Source of the DNA: Cristatella mucedo
Lineage: Eukaryota > Bryozoa > Phylactolaemata > Cristatellidae
Reading direction: 5' to 3'
Assembly (NCBI GenBank): GCA_009760855.2
Contig: WPIO01000002.1
Location: forward strand, 7,463,001-7,527,000
Length of the DNA stretch: 64,000 bases
The position numbers were made by a program, and so were the translations under genes. The notes under the pieces were generated by a model. It saw nothing but the letters and a program-made list of their open reading frames with translations, made no database searches and was not told the origin of the DNA. Position 1 is the first letter of the stretch; each line of letters opens with the position of its first letter. This document shows positions 1 through 10,587 of this stretch, in pieces.

Positions 1-719
1 ATCAGCAGTATTAGTCTAAACTGCGTCGTGAAAGAATGCTGCTCTATATAAATCGTTTACGCAGCACGTCCTTTTGCTTTTCTTTTTCGTGAGTACGTTC
101 CCGGACCTGCGGTAGAGAATTTACCAGTGTCGCTAAAGATTCTTCTGAAACGTGTTCGCTTTCTCAACGCCTCCGGGAAAATTCAAATGAAACTCTCTAC
201 CGCCAGCTACCTTGATGATGAAATCGACTATTCCAGAACATGGTCTCAAATGATGTGTATTGCGATTTACTTTAAGCTGCCCTTCGTAAAATGTAATCTT
301 TACTCGTAGTCTTATTTCTGCAATTTCATATTTCTAGCTTGAGTAGTAGTCACCACCAATGAATCTGCTGGACTATGATTAAATATAGATTTGAAAGGTA
401 AGTTTATAGTTAATGAGGAACCTACAATATTTGCGACAATTAACCTCTGATAGCCTGAGAGCATCACCTTCACTTATACGTACATCTTCTATATCACAAG
501 GATGGATTGATCTCTTATTGCCAATCGTACTCCGTTCTAGTATTTGCTTCAACCTAGGGCCTACTTGAATGAGACCAGAATCAAATAATTGTTAAGCCCT
601 TTTTTCATAATCTGAAGCACAATTAACTTTATTTGTGCTAACTTTTCAACTTAAATCGACATTCCACCCCAAGGAAAGAACCTTGTGTATTTTTTAATAT
701 TTGCAATCGCTCATGGATT
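1..719. other. AT-rich stretch, possibly more viral relic
   Basis: No intact gene is seen. Read on the minus strand, short blocks of plausible coding sequence appear in shifting frames with many stops, continuing from the relic at 720-960. A TATATAGAG-like motif lies near position 40-50 on the minus strand, resembling the start-proximal motifs of the large element at 6.9-27.6 kb. A 60-codon plus-strand ORF at 127-309 shows no recognisable feature. The link to the viral element is inference from position and base composition only. Confidence 0.3.
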
Positions 720-960
720 TGCAACTTGTTCTTTTTTAAAGAGCGCTTAAACGTTCAGCGTGAGTTCTCAAAGGTAATGCTCTCGCTGTATACATTGTTT
801 CATCCAAAATCTTCTTCAATCAAGTAGCGACTGCAGCTTAAGCTCCAGTAAGCAATCCAGCAGCTCTAAGCACAGCGATATTGAACCCCATGATTTCTGG
901 AATTTCGGGTAAAAAACCTCCATGCTTAAGTGTTTCAAAATTCTTTGAACGCGATTTCGT
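720..960 (-). pseudogene. Relic of Polinton hydrophobic structural-type gene
   Basis: The minus-strand translation (with two in-frame stops, TAA and TGA) is colinear with the protein encoded at 17072-18190. Shared landmarks in the same order are SK-F, GGFLP-IP-I, a small-residue hydrophobic stretch, a DETM-TA block (DETMYTA here, DETMFTA there) and a TH--R-AL block. This is therefore a separate, more decayed copy of the same virus-like gene family, not part of the 6.9-27.6 kb element. It is cut off upstream by the LINE that begins near 960. Function is unknown; the hydrophobic Ala/Gly segment suggests a membrane-active or virion-internal protein, which is inference. Confidence 0.6.
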
Positions 961-2207
961 CGGAATCTGCTGCAGCAACTGAGAAACTGAATGCTTGCCT
1001 TGTCGACATTCGATCCTGGATGTCGGAAAACTTCTTAAAATTGAATAACGACAAAACCAAACTGCTGCTCATAGGACACTCTAAGCGTGTGTCTGGATTA
1101 AAAGGCTTTGCTCTATTAATAGGTGATGCTGTTGTGCGATCATTACGTACTCGAAATTTAGGTGCCGTTTTCGACAGCTGCCTACATTTTAAAAAGCTTC
1201 ATTCAGAAGACTGCTTCTACAGCTAGCCACTACGTCTGATCCCTACCTAAAAAAAGGAGCTGTCTTCGACAGTGGCTAGGCATAAAAAAATTTAACTAGC
1301 TCCTTAGTTCTGTCTCTGCTAGATTATTGTAATTCTCTTTTGGCTGGGCAATCAAAGAAAGCAACTAATCCACTTCAGCTGGCTATGAATATGGCTGAAA
1401 GGCTAGTCTTCAAGTCCCAGAGGGTTTGAAGACATGTCTCCTTTGCTAAAATAGCTAGGATGGCTGCCGATTGATCAAAGAATACAGAGAAAGGTTCTTA
1501 GGCTGAATCACAAGGCCCGCCATGGCTTGGCTATTCCGTACCTAGCTGAACTGCTGCACCGGTTTCAGCCTCTTCGTGCCCTCAGATCCTGTATGGACAA
1601 TAAATTAGCTGTTCCATTCCTCTACTGATAGACTGTTAGCGATAGAAGATTTAGCAGGTCCTAGAATGTGGAACTCGCTTCCAGAATTCTTACGCAACGA
1701 CAACTACTCTCCTTCCGCCGACTATGACTCATCCTTTTAAGCGTTTTTGAGCTGCTACTTCCATGCTATTCTCTACCTCAACGGCTCTCCTGACTCTGAT
1801 ATGCTTCCCATTTTATCTCCGTTGCATGAGATAAAGGCTATTGGCTACCGAATGCATACCAAAAGCCGCTTAGGCTGTGAGTGCTCTATACAAAACTGTC
1901 CTGCGTAGCACCTACACAGTCTTGATGGCTTTGTGGGGTTACAGACTGAGATACATTACATTGTCTGGCGGGTCCCTGAGATTCGTCCTTTATGTACTTA
2001 TGGGTGCTGACACTGTGCATGCTGCCACTAAACATACTTGCATGCTGACCCAGTGCATGTCATCCCTAACCATGTAATTATTGTTATTTATTGAGCATGC
2101 TACCACTAACCATTCAATCGTACTTCCTTTGCAGAAAATGTAAATGCCTAGAAAGGGTTTTCCGCTGGCGATACATCAAACGTATTTTTATTATTATTAT
2201 TATCATT
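960..2207 (+). mobile_element. LINE family B, 5'-truncated 3' portion
   Basis: This is the C-terminal part of a reverse transcriptase followed by the post-RT region and 3' UTR of an L2/CR1-like LINE. Readable pieces include DIRSWM, FLKLNNDKTKLL and RNLGAVFDS (about 1000-1180), which are the family's post-YADD blocks, and a WNSLP-like block (MWNSLPEFL) near 1670. Stops and frameshifts are frequent. The 3' end near 2140-2205 has a degraded version of the hairpin TGTAAA-GCCTAGAAAG followed by a TTA-rich tail, after which LINE copy A1 begins. Antisense copies of the same family occur at 32.3, 42.4 and 61.9 kb. Confidence 0.75.
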
Positions 2208-4322
2208 ATTACTGATACATCAACGGCTTCTCCAATACCGGCTAAGTCTAGCTTCTATAGAAACATTGTTGAATCACAGATGCACAATCCAAAAATGCTG
2301 ATGTCGACAATAAACCATCTCCTCAACCGTTCCCAGGTTAGCTCCTTACCTGATGATCCTGGTGATGATCTAGCCGATCGCTTCTCTCGATTCTTTGTGC
2401 AGAAGATAGACAAAATCAGGGAATCCATCCCTGCGATGACAACCTTCCCACTAGAATGCTGTTCCTCGGTTCCTGGCTGCGCCTCAATGTCTGCATTTAA
2501 ACAGGTCACCAGTGACATAGTCCTAAAGCTCGTATCTCAATCAAAGAAGACAACAAGTCCACTGGACCCTATTCCCACTGTCCTGCTCCTACGTTGCATT
2601 GATCTGCTGCTGCCATGCATAACCAACATCATTAATATGTCATTAGCCTCAGGTCAGGTCCCAGCACCTTTCAAAAAAGCTGTAGTCAGGCCACTTCTCA
2701 AGAAAGCTACACTAGACCAAGAGAACTTAAGCAACTACCGCCCAGTGTCCCTTCTACCATTCCTATCAAAGACACTGGAACGGGTCGCGGCAGACCAGCT
2801 GAACTCGTATATCGAAACCTCACACCTTGCTAGTAAGTTCCAGTCTGGCTTTAGAGCTAATCACTCCACAGAGTCAGCATTGCTTCGGGTATACAACGAC
2901 CTACTTAGGAATGCAGACATGGGTAGAGTGTCTCTTCTTGTTTTGCTCGATCTTTCGGCAGCTTTTGATACCATCGATCACAAAGTACTTCTAGAGCGCC
3001 TCTCATCTCGCCTGGGCATCACTGGCACTGCTCTGCAGTGGTTCAGGTCCTATCTCAATGGGAGACTCCAGAGTGTTGACGTGAATGGACAAAGATCATC
3101 TGAAGTACCTCTAAAATATGGAGTACCTCAGGGCTCAGTGCTAGGTCCGGTCCTTTTCACCGTTTATACTCTCCCTCTCGCTGATGTGATTGCCAAGCAC
3201 AATCTAGGCTTTCACTTCTATGCGGATGACACTCAGTTGTACCTTTGCTTTGATCCCTCCCAGCCTTCGAGCACCTCAAATTCTCTCAACTCACTTGCTG
3301 CATGCATTGATGACATCCGATCATGGATGGCAGCAAATTTTCTAAAAACTAAATGATGATAAAACTAACTTACTAGTTATGGGCAAACCTAGTGTTATTC
3401 AGAAATTGGAAAGGCTGACTTTCAAAATTGGCTCTGCCAGCATATCTCCAGTTGCATCAGCTCGAAATCTAGGTGTCATATTCCAAAGCGACCTCTCGTT
3501 AGACGACCACATCAGCTCCACAGTCAAATCAGCCTATTTTCAGCTTCATAACATTGCTAAAATTAGGGCTTGTTTAGATAAGGATACCACGTCCAAGTTG
3601 GTCCATGCATTCGTGACATCTCGTCTCGACTTCTGCAACTCACTGCTTACTGGCCTACCAGCACGTGCGATCAGGCGATTGCAGCTGGTGCAAAACTCTG
3701 CAGCTAGGCTTGTCTGTCGCGAGCGTCGCAGTTGCCACATTACTCCACTTCTCGCCGACCTGCACTGGTTACCAGTCAAGCAACGGATTGACTTCAAGGT
3801 TTTGTCGCTCACTTTTAGGTCTCATCATTCTATGGCTCCAGCCTATCTTTCAGAGATACTACCCCATCAGGCAAAGCATCGTACCACTCGCTTTTCGGAA
3901 TCCAACAGTCTAGAAATACCTCATACAAACCTTAAATCCTTTGGAGACCGTGCATTTAGCTCGTATGCTCCCACAGCCTGGAACTCCCTCCCGACCTGCA
4001 TCAGAACATCCCCTGACCTGACCACATTTAAAAGAAACTTAAAAACATACCTATTTAGGACAGCATTTAGTGGGTCCTTGTGATTCGTCCTCGATGTGCT
4101 TATGCGTGCTGACACTGTTCATGCTGCCACTAACCACATTTGCATGCTGACCCAGTGCATGTAACCCCTAACCATGTTATTCATTTTGTTTGTTTTTCAA
4201 GCATGATTTTACTTACTATTCTATTGCGTATCACTTTGCAGCAAATGTAAAGCGCCTAGAAAGAGATTAAGTTCTCTGAGGGCGCTTTATCAAGTGCAAT
4301 ATTATTATTATTATTATTATTA
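2208..4322 (+). mobile_element. LINE family A copy A1, L2/CR1-like, 5'-truncated
   Basis: The 5' end is truncated within the linker between endonuclease and RT. The RT domain runs about 2240-3355 with NYRPVSLL, LSAAFDTIDHKVLL (motif A, catalytic D), GVPQGSVLGP (motif B) and FYADDTQLYL (motif C). A 1-bp insertion near 3345-3352 creates TGA, and the frame resumes at about 3379-4083, ending RTAFSGSL. The 3' UTR contains the hairpin AAAGCGCC...GGCGCTTT (4249-4290) and an ATT tail. Only that one frameshift separates the two long ORFs, so the copy is young. Its 3' end is identical by eye to the short copies at 11.6, 19.5 and 52.5 kb. Confidence 0.95.
4249..4290 (+). repeat. LINE 3' stem-loop
   Basis: The outer arms AAAGCGCC and GGCGCTTT pair perfectly, and an inner AGAGA/TCTCT pairing surrounds TTAAGT. 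The same structure terminates every family-A LINE here, more decayed LINEs and SINE-A. In L2/CR1-type LINEs the conserved 3' end is recognised by the reverse transcriptase; that role here is inferred. Confidence 0.8.
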
Positions 4323-4560
4323 CCATAGTACCTATTTTTCCATATTTTGCCATATCAAGATGTAACGCTCACTCTTCCGATATGAAACATTTTGCTATAA
4401 GAGAGAAAAGGAGTAACTTGCCTCATCTTCTAATTCTCTCAAGACCCGTGGCTGTGAATGCGAAGGCTATAATTTTGCAGCAGTCCAGCATTATTATTTA
4501 AGATTTAAGATTCTGTACATGATCATCTAAGGCATAATTCATCATTTGAGTCCTTGAAAG
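4323..4560. other. Spacer between two inverted LINE copies
   Basis: No gene, RNA or further repeat is recognised. The segment separates the 3' tails of LINE copies A1 (+) and A2 (-), which lie tail to tail. Confidence 0.6.
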
Positions 4561-6040
4561 TAATAATAATAATAATAATTCACTTGATAAAGCGCCCTCA
4601 GAGAACTTAAATCTCTCTCTAGGCGCTTTACATTTGCTGTGAAGTGAAATGCAATGGAATGGTAAGTAAAATCATGCTTGAAAAACAAACGAACTGAATA
4701 ATATGGTTAGTGGCAGCATGCACAGTGTCAGCACGCATAAGCACATCAAGGACGAATCACAGGGACCCACTAAATGCTGTCCTAAATAGGTGTGTTTTTA
4801 GGTTCCTTTTAAATGTAGTCAGGTCAGGGGATGTTCTGACGCAGGTCGGGAGGGAGTTCCAGGCTTTGGGAGCATACGAACTAAATGCACGGTCTCCAAA
4901 GGATTTAAGGTTTGTATGAGGTATTTGTAGACTGTTGGATTCCGAAAAGCGGATGGTACGATGCTTGGCCTGATGGGGTAGTATATCTGACAGATAGGCT
5001 GGAGCCATAGAATGAAGGGACCTAAAAGTGAGCGACAAAACCTTGAAGTCAATTCGTTGCTTGACTGGTAGCCAGTGCAGGTCGGCGAGAAGTGGAGTAA
5101 TGTGGCAACTGCGACGCTCACGACAGACAAGCCTAGCTGCAGAGTTTTGCACCAGCTGCAATCGTCTGATCACACATGCTGGTAGGCCAGTAAGCAATGA
5201 GTTGCAGAAGTCGAGACGGAATGTCACGAATGCATGGACCAACTTGGACGTGGTATCTTTATCTAAACAAGCCCGAATTTTAGCAATGTTATGAAGCTAA
5301 AAATAGGCAAATTTGACAGTGGAGCTGATATGGTCGTCTAACGAGAGGTCGCTTTGGAATATGACACCTAGATTTCGAGCTGATTCAACTGGAGATATGC
5401 TGGCAGAGCCAATTTTGAGAGTCAGTCTTTCCAATCCCTAGATCACTCTGGGTTTGCCTATAACTAGTAAGTTAGTTTTATCATCGTTAAGTTTTAGAAA
5501 ATTTGCTGCCATCCATGTGCGGATGTCATCGATGCATGCAGCAAGTGAGTTTAGAGAATTTGATGTGCTCGAAGGCTGGGAGGGATCAAAGCAAAGGTAG
5601 AACTGAGTGTCATCCGCATAGAAGTGAAAGCCTAGATTGTGCTTGGCAATCACATCAGCAAGAGGCAGAGTATAAACCGTGAAAAGAACCGGACCTAGCA
5701 CTGAGCCCTGAGGTACTCCATAGTTCAGAGGTACTTCAGATGATCTTTGTCCATTCACGTCAATACTCTGGAGTCTCCCGCTCAGATAGGACCTGAACCA
5801 CTGCAGAGCAGTGCCAGTGATGCCCAGGCGAGATGAGAGGCGCTCTAGAAGAACTTTGTGATCGATGGTATCAAAAGCTGCCTAAAGATCGAGCAAAACA
5901 AGCAGAGACACTCTACCCATGTCTGCATTCCTAAGTAGGTCGTTGTATACCCTAAGCAATGCTGACTCTGTGCAGTGATTAGCTCTAAAGCCAGACTGGA
6001 ACTTACTAGCAAGGTGTGAGGTTTTGATATACGAGTTCAT
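4561..6040 (-). mobile_element. LINE family A copy A2, 5'-truncated, antisense
   Basis: The tail (AAT repeats at 4561-4580) and hairpin (4593-4634) lie at the low-coordinate end, so the element reads leftward. The RT ORF fragments at 5242-4757, 5758-5438 and 6040-5882 contain GVPQGSVLGP, FYADDTQFYL, DIRTWMAANFLKLN and RTAFSGSL. Stops interrupt motif A (just after LLVLLDL, about 5882) and the region after YADD. The 5' truncation point is at about 6040, inside the block encoding LNSYIETSHL. Its sequence is close to A1 but carries private substitutions. Confidence 0.93.
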
Positions 6041-6430
6041 GAATGTAAGTAATGTAAGTTCAATGAAATGTGAATGTAAATGTAAGTTCATGAAAGTCAG
6101 TCTGACAATGTCAATACTGGGATACTTCTTCCGGTTTTTTAGCAATAACAATCTTTTTTAAGTAATTAATTCCCAACTTTTAACGGGTGATGTCAAGACA
6201 AAAATACTTATAAAATTTGTCCGACAATCAAAGATGTGCTTATGGTACCTTTAGAAAGACAAATAAGTTTGAGCTGGGATCGGAAGTTCTGACGACTTTC
6301 ACATAAAAGAAAAATTGGTTATTCAAGCCACGTCTAGCCCAGATGTAGACCAGAGGCAAAAAATCAGCGAATAACAATTTTCAGATCTCTGCATCATATG
6401 CGACTTGCATCTTGAAAGGCTATTTTAGCT
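6041..6430. other. Unannotated AT-rich spacer
   Basis: Short imperfect repeats of ATGTAAGTTCA occur at about 6044-6095. No gene is supported. Confidence 0.5.
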
Positions 6431-6599
6431 CTGCTTGTTTGACCTTAGTCTGGAATATATTTTATTTTGGTTCGATATATTTGGTTTTAATGTCCACGAT
6501 TACGGAAAATAAAGCTCTAGGACATTTGTTGACGTATACAGCCAAACTTATCCAACCAAAATAAAAAGTATTCTAGACTAAAATCAAACAAGCAAAGTT
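6431..6599. repeat. Fold-back inverted repeat, MITE-like
   Basis: Arms at about 6431-6487 (CTGCTTGTTTGACCTTAGTC...) and 6542-6599 (its imperfect reverse complement, ending ATCAAACAAGCAAAG) could form a stem of nearly 60 bp with a ~54-bp loop. There is no coding capacity. It could be a small non-autonomous DNA transposon or a hairpin relic; no target duplication was identified. Confidence 0.6.
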
Positions 6600-6897
6600 G
6601 ACATCACATTTCAAATTTCATTCCGATGCATGAAGTATTAGCCGAGTTATTTAATTTACAGGGCTCCAACCAACCCTGGAAATAAAGCTATATATAAAAA
6701 TAACAGGAAAGCACCTTAACAAGCTTCAAGCATCTACAGCGATCAACTTAGGTTCGACAAGCTGAGATTAGTGGCATAAGAAATCCGAGGATTAATGGCA
6801 TGCACAATATCATCCTTGGACAAAAGTGGCAAGCGAGAAGGCACTCAGACCGGCCGTCAGTATGACCTCTGATCTCTGATCCCGCGGCTGTGAGGGT
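6600..6897. other. Left flank of the viral element
   Basis: No gene or repeat is recognised. The stretch turns GC-richer toward 6840-6897, just outside the terminal inverted repeat. Confidence 0.5.
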
Positions 6898-6902
6898 CAC
6901 AG
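6898..6902. repeat. Candidate target-site duplication, left (CACAG)
   Basis: CACAG abuts the left terminal inverted repeat and recurs at 27627-27631 abutting the right one. Polintons usually make 6-bp duplications, so a 5-bp match fits only if one base has decayed or the TIR edge is one base off. Confidence 0.5.
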
Positions 6903-7107
6903 TGACGATGTGTTTTTCCCCGATACGACACCGCACAATTTTTCTCCAACCATGGTTTCACCTTCGGTTGTCCAAAAATTCCCCGATATCGTATCACGAA
7001 AAAAACCTCATCACTAAATTCCGTCATTTGTGCTTCTTTCTTTACTAAGCTGATAGTTCTTTAATAATTAATTTATTTTCGCAGAGATATTATTACCGTA
7101 TATAGCA
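6903..7107 (+). repeat. Left terminal inverted repeat
   Basis: Starts TGACGATGTGTTTTTCCCCG and pairs with the reverse complement of 27420-27626, which starts TGATGGTGTGTTTTTCCCCG. The two arms agree at roughly nine positions in ten. The inner end carries a TATATAGCA motif (about 7099-7107) directly before an ATG at 7109, mirrored at the right end. Confidence 0.92.
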
Positions 7108-7108
7108 A

Positions 7109-7428
7109 ATGCCTTTGTCTTATACTTCTAGAAAATTATTTAGAAGGGAAGAGAAAAAGCAAATACTTGGAAGGAAAGAGTTGAACATATATTGTATAGA
7201 CATTCTTTACAAAGAATAGATGTACCAACAACTGTTAAAGAACTTAATAAGTTTGTTAAAATATATACTTCACCAAAATATAATACATGTTTGTTTGATA
7301 AGATTTATAGAGTTTTTAGTTTTGATTATTTGCTACAAGAAGTTGTAATTAAAGCTATTAATCGAAGAATATGTATAGTAAATGACCATATTTCAAATTA
7401 TGGAGAAAACAGAAGATCTGAAATTTAA
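7109..7428 (+). pseudogene. Left-end ORF, unknown function
   Basis: An ATG at 7109 follows the inner edge of the left TIR and its TATATAGC motif. The first ~20 codons (MPLSYTSRKLF...) run into a frameshift near 7165, after which a 78-codon frame (7192-7428) continues with Lys/Tyr/Ile-rich, probably helical sequence. A further frameshift at the poly-A run near 7425 may extend it. No family is recognised. Its place, mirror-symmetrical to the polymerase at the other end, suggests it was the first gene transcribed from the left TIR. Confidence 0.5.
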
Positions 7429-7439
7429 AAAAAATGAGT

Positions 7440-7560
7440 TGGCCTGAGAAATATAAAAACTATCATTATTAATTAAAATTAATTAAATATTAATATTTAA
7501 ATATTAATAAATATTAATATTAATATTTAATTAAATATTAAATAAAAAAATTAATTCAAA
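7440..7560. repeat. AT-only low-complexity tract
   Basis: Interleaved TTAATTAA and ATATTAATATTTAA units with almost no G or C. It separates two decayed ORFs and may be an expanded simple repeat. Confidence 0.7.
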
Positions 7561-8115
7561 ATTAGAAAGTGGTGAGTATAATAAATGTGAACATAATTCA
7601 AATGAATGTTTTTGTGATAATGATGAAAAGTCATTGAAAACTAAAGATATTTACGTGAAAGAACTTATAAGAATGAGGTGTTTCAGAAATTAAAGTAACG
7701 GATTTTGATTACGGAAGATGTGATGTTCCTTTTCCAAGTTTTTCTGAATGGTTATATGGTGATGATATAAGACGTTTATCAGAAAGTGAAGACTAACAAT
7801 GATTATATTAATAGATTATATAAAATGTTTCAAAGTATAAGTTTTACAACACCAAGTAGAAAAATTGCAAAGAATGATACGTGGTTGAATGAAAAATTAG
7901 TAATTGAAGCTAGGAAATATATTAATGATTTGCGTGATGTTTAAAATGAACACAAAAGATTAGGATGTAATAGGGATTTAAATTGTGGATGTAGTCATGA
8001 TTTTTGTTTTGGAAATTGTAGTAGATAATATAGGACAATGTAAGACCTTCGAAGTAAATACGTTAATAATAAATACAATAAAATACTTTTAGAAATGATA
8101 GAGTTAAAGGTTGCT
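7560..8115 (+). pseudogene. Decayed Cys-containing ORFs, unknown
   Basis: Two runs of coding-like sequence are visible. The first (7560-7796) has Cys residues in CEHNSNECFCDNDEK and then, after a frameshift near 7690, a block ending WLYGDDIRRLSESED and a TAA at about 7794. The second (from about 7800) contains a Cys/His cluster near 7965-8025 (CNRDLNCGCSHDFCFGNC) after an in-frame TAA near 7942, with another TAA at about 8025. The spacing resembles a zinc-binding domain but matches no family I can name. Confidence 0.4.
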
Positions 8116-8149
8116 TAACTAAACTAATACGTATCAGATACTGTTTTCA

Positions 8150-8438
8150 ATTCATATGTATTCTATTATCTCTTGAAATTACAGTAACAAGTACTTACAT
8201 TCCAAAACATGAGGACCTTTCTCATGTAGTAACTGTTTTAGGAAGTTTAGCAACAATGATTATCTCAATAGATAGTACAATATCACAAATTGATAGAAGG
8301 AAAAAATCTACTCTTCAAGCAAATCATAACTTCGTTTCAAAGATTGTTGATGCTTTAGATGATGATACAATAACTAAAGAAGAATTCAATGAAATATTAG
8401 TTGATCCATTAGAAAGTCCAGACTCTTCTAAGGCTTAA
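8150..8438 (+). pseudogene. Small hydrophobic protein, unknown
   Basis: The 60-codon ORF at 8256-8438 is the end of a longer frame open from about 8150 without a visible ATG. The N-terminal part is hydrophobic (two Ile/Leu/Val-rich stretches around 8150-8180 and 8220-8265) and the C-terminal part is acidic (DALDDDTITKEEFNEIL). It ends at 8438, overlapping the convergent integrase gene by 11 bp. A small membrane protein is possible. Confidence 0.45.
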
Positions 8439-9296
8439 TAACTTGTAATTCCTCTCTAACAAAACTTCTCTTAACATCATTTACCCAATATCTAACAACT
8501 TGTTCTTGTAATAGCATTATTCTAACAATAGTATGTTTAGTCAAACTCCATATCGCATCTGTAGCTCTTCTTCTCTTTTCATCTTCTCCTTCACCTGGTT
8601 CTAAAAAATATCTAAAATTCGTTCCAAGTTCTAATAATTGTTCTTGTTCTCCTACTTTTCTATGGCATTTTGGTTTCTTTAGTTTTACTTTTTCTTTTTT
8701 ATTGCTTTAGCAGATTTTTCACCAGTTGCTTTTGTAATGCTATTATTTATATAATCAATAATCTTTGGTAAATTATAAATACAATCTCTGTTTCTAGTAT
8801 ATTCTCCTTTATTGATACTTTCTATTTCTTTTTCATACTGAGCAATAAATGCTCTCTCAGCAACTGTTCTATTCATTCTTTCAACTAATGCAACACTCTT
8901 TTTGCCTTCAATAATTTGTGTTTCATGTTTTTTCATCTCTTTAGAAAACTCTCCTTTAAACTCAGATCCTGGATCTACTGTCATTTTCTTTGGCCATTTC
9001 AAAGGACTTTTATTGAAAATATCTATTATTGCTTTTGTTACTTCTTTAGAAGACTTTGTTTTAAGAGGTCTTGAATCTTTATATCTACTAGCAACATCAA
9101 TAACACTCGGTGCATATTTATATCCAGAGTCATTAGGCATATATAAAATGTCGGCTTGATGATTTTCATTGGGCTCAACAATATTAAAGAAACCTTGTGG
9201 AATATTCTAAGGTCTTAGTTTGAATACTTGACTTATATCGGAGTCAGGATTGAATTTACCTTCTTTTTTTCTTTCATTTAGAGCTAAAAATGACAT
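8428..9296 (-). pseudogene. INT: Retroviral-type integrase of the Polinton
   Basis: This enzyme inserts the element's linear DNA into host chromosomes. The start ATG is at 9296. The catalytic core (rve fold) shows the expected triad: D in ADILYMPND, D in VDPGSEFKGEF, and E in ALVERMNRTVAERAF about 35 residues later. After an A-rich frameshift near 8690, the C-terminal domain continues with FRYFLEPGEGE, RATDAIWSL and RSFVREEL, landmarks of Polinton integrases. Lesions are a TAG at about 9210 and that frameshift. It is convergent with the small ORF at 8150-8438 and divergent from the zinc-finger ORF, with only ~10 bp between the two start sites. Confidence 0.92.
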
Positions 9297-9306
9297 TATA
9301 TAGAGA
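9297..9306. promoter_or_regulatory. Bidirectional TATA-type start region
   Basis: ATTATATAGA is the whole interval between the integrase ATG (minus) and the first codon of the zinc-finger gene (plus). Similar AT-rich intervals separate the gene pairs at 16120-16141 and 18191-18205. Confidence 0.5.
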
Positions 9307-9765
9307 ATAGAAATATTTTGTGAAACATGCTTAAATAAATTTAATGAAACTGATTATCTTGAAGGAAATCATCCTTATTGTCATATGAAAAAGAAAAGAC
9401 CAAAAAGAAAATATGAAATACGTTGTGATATCTGTGATAAAGATATGAATGAAACGGAATTCGATTCTAGTCTAATGCGTAATGATACAATTATAATTTG
9501 TTCATATTGTACCATAAATACTAATTCATTTAAAAAAGAGAGGCCAAGAAAGGTATATTAATTAGTTAAGAAACACTTAAAAAAACAATGTTGCTCTACT
9601 TCCTTACATCATTGTTTAGATCATGAAGCTATTTGTGCCATTTCAAAACTATTCCCTCTTGTTAAAGGTAAACGTAACGCAACAAAGTTCAAAGAGTTAA
9701 TAGTTTTATTATTTCATTTATACTTCTCAGGAGGGTACATAACTGACCAAGATGTTTACTCTTAG
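9307..9765 (+). pseudogene. Cys-rich zinc-finger protein, start codon lost
   Basis: The frame opens with ATA GAA ATA TTT TGT, parallel to ATG GAA ATT TAT TGC at 16142, so the original ATG appears to have mutated to ATA. About 150 codons follow, with one in-frame TAA near 9560. Zinc ligand pairs are CETC, a CxH (PYCH), CDIC and CSYC in the first 75 residues, suggesting two treble-clef or ribbon modules, then a second Cys/His patch (QCC, HHCLDH) and a basic-to-hydrophobic C-terminus. It ends 3 bp before the convergent fibre-like gene. Role unknown; DNA/RNA binding or transcription is plausible. Confidence 0.6.
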
Positions 9766-9768
9766 TTT

Positions 9769-10587
9769 TCAAAGTGTATCAATGAAGTAATACTCTGTTG
9801 GAAGTCTTGTAAAATATACATAATGCTTTAAGTCCACACCTGTTGGAGAAGTATTTATTGCTCTTACTTCTCCAGATACAGCAGTTGTATCAGTATTAGG
9901 TTTTAGAAACATACAATTAGATGCTCCAACAACCATAACATTTAATATCATTACAGATGGAGCTGTTTTATTTGTCCATGAATAAGGTGTTGATAGATTT
10001 AGTATTGAGTTCTTTGCATTGATATCCATTGATAGAGCTAGTATTTATGTTATTTTTTTAACTGTTTTATCTACATAAGATTTAGTTGCAACGTCAGAAG
10101 CATTAACAGGCTCTGCAAAATTAGTTATTGAATATCCACCCACATCAATATTTTTTGTTGAAGGAAATGCTTTAGGTAAAACATCCCTCTTCATTCCACC
10201 ATATGTAACATTGTAATCAACATTTAGTACTACTGGTTTGTTATTACGCGAGTTCCAATAATTAGATATTATAGCATAGCTATTCATATTTAAGTCTCCA
10301 CTCATTGTATCACCAGTTCTTTTAACATAATTACTTACTTGACTAACATTGACAGCATCAGTAGGATTAACACCTGTTCCAAGATTAGTAATTGTTTTAC
10401 CAGCAAGATTAAGTGTTGTTCCTGAATTATCAACAAAGTTAGTATCTGCATAAGACTTTGTTACTGCATCAGAGTCATTAATTGGATCAGATAAATTTAC
10501 AATTATGCTACCATTTGCATTCTAATCTGAAAGTATAATACCATTAACTTTTAATAGTAAATCATCAGTGTGATTTTTGTTGCTCAT
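9769..10587 (-). pseudogene. Fibre-like protein F1 with tail-fibre-type repeats
   Basis: About 273 codons start at 10587 in TATATAGAAAATG. The N-terminal two thirds hold four copies of a module whose core is I(T/V)NL--P-N--DAVTKSYVD (for example around 10500, 10400 and 10110), plus TGDTMSGDLNM. This pattern is familiar from bacteriophage tail fibres, where it forms trimeric beta-rich shafts. The last ~86 residues (10029-9769) are a different, beta-rich domain that could be a receptor-binding head. Lesions are TAG at 10522-10524 and a TAA near 10046. Three relatives occur on the plus strand at 18206-21564. A role in host attachment is inference by analogy. Confidence 0.7.
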
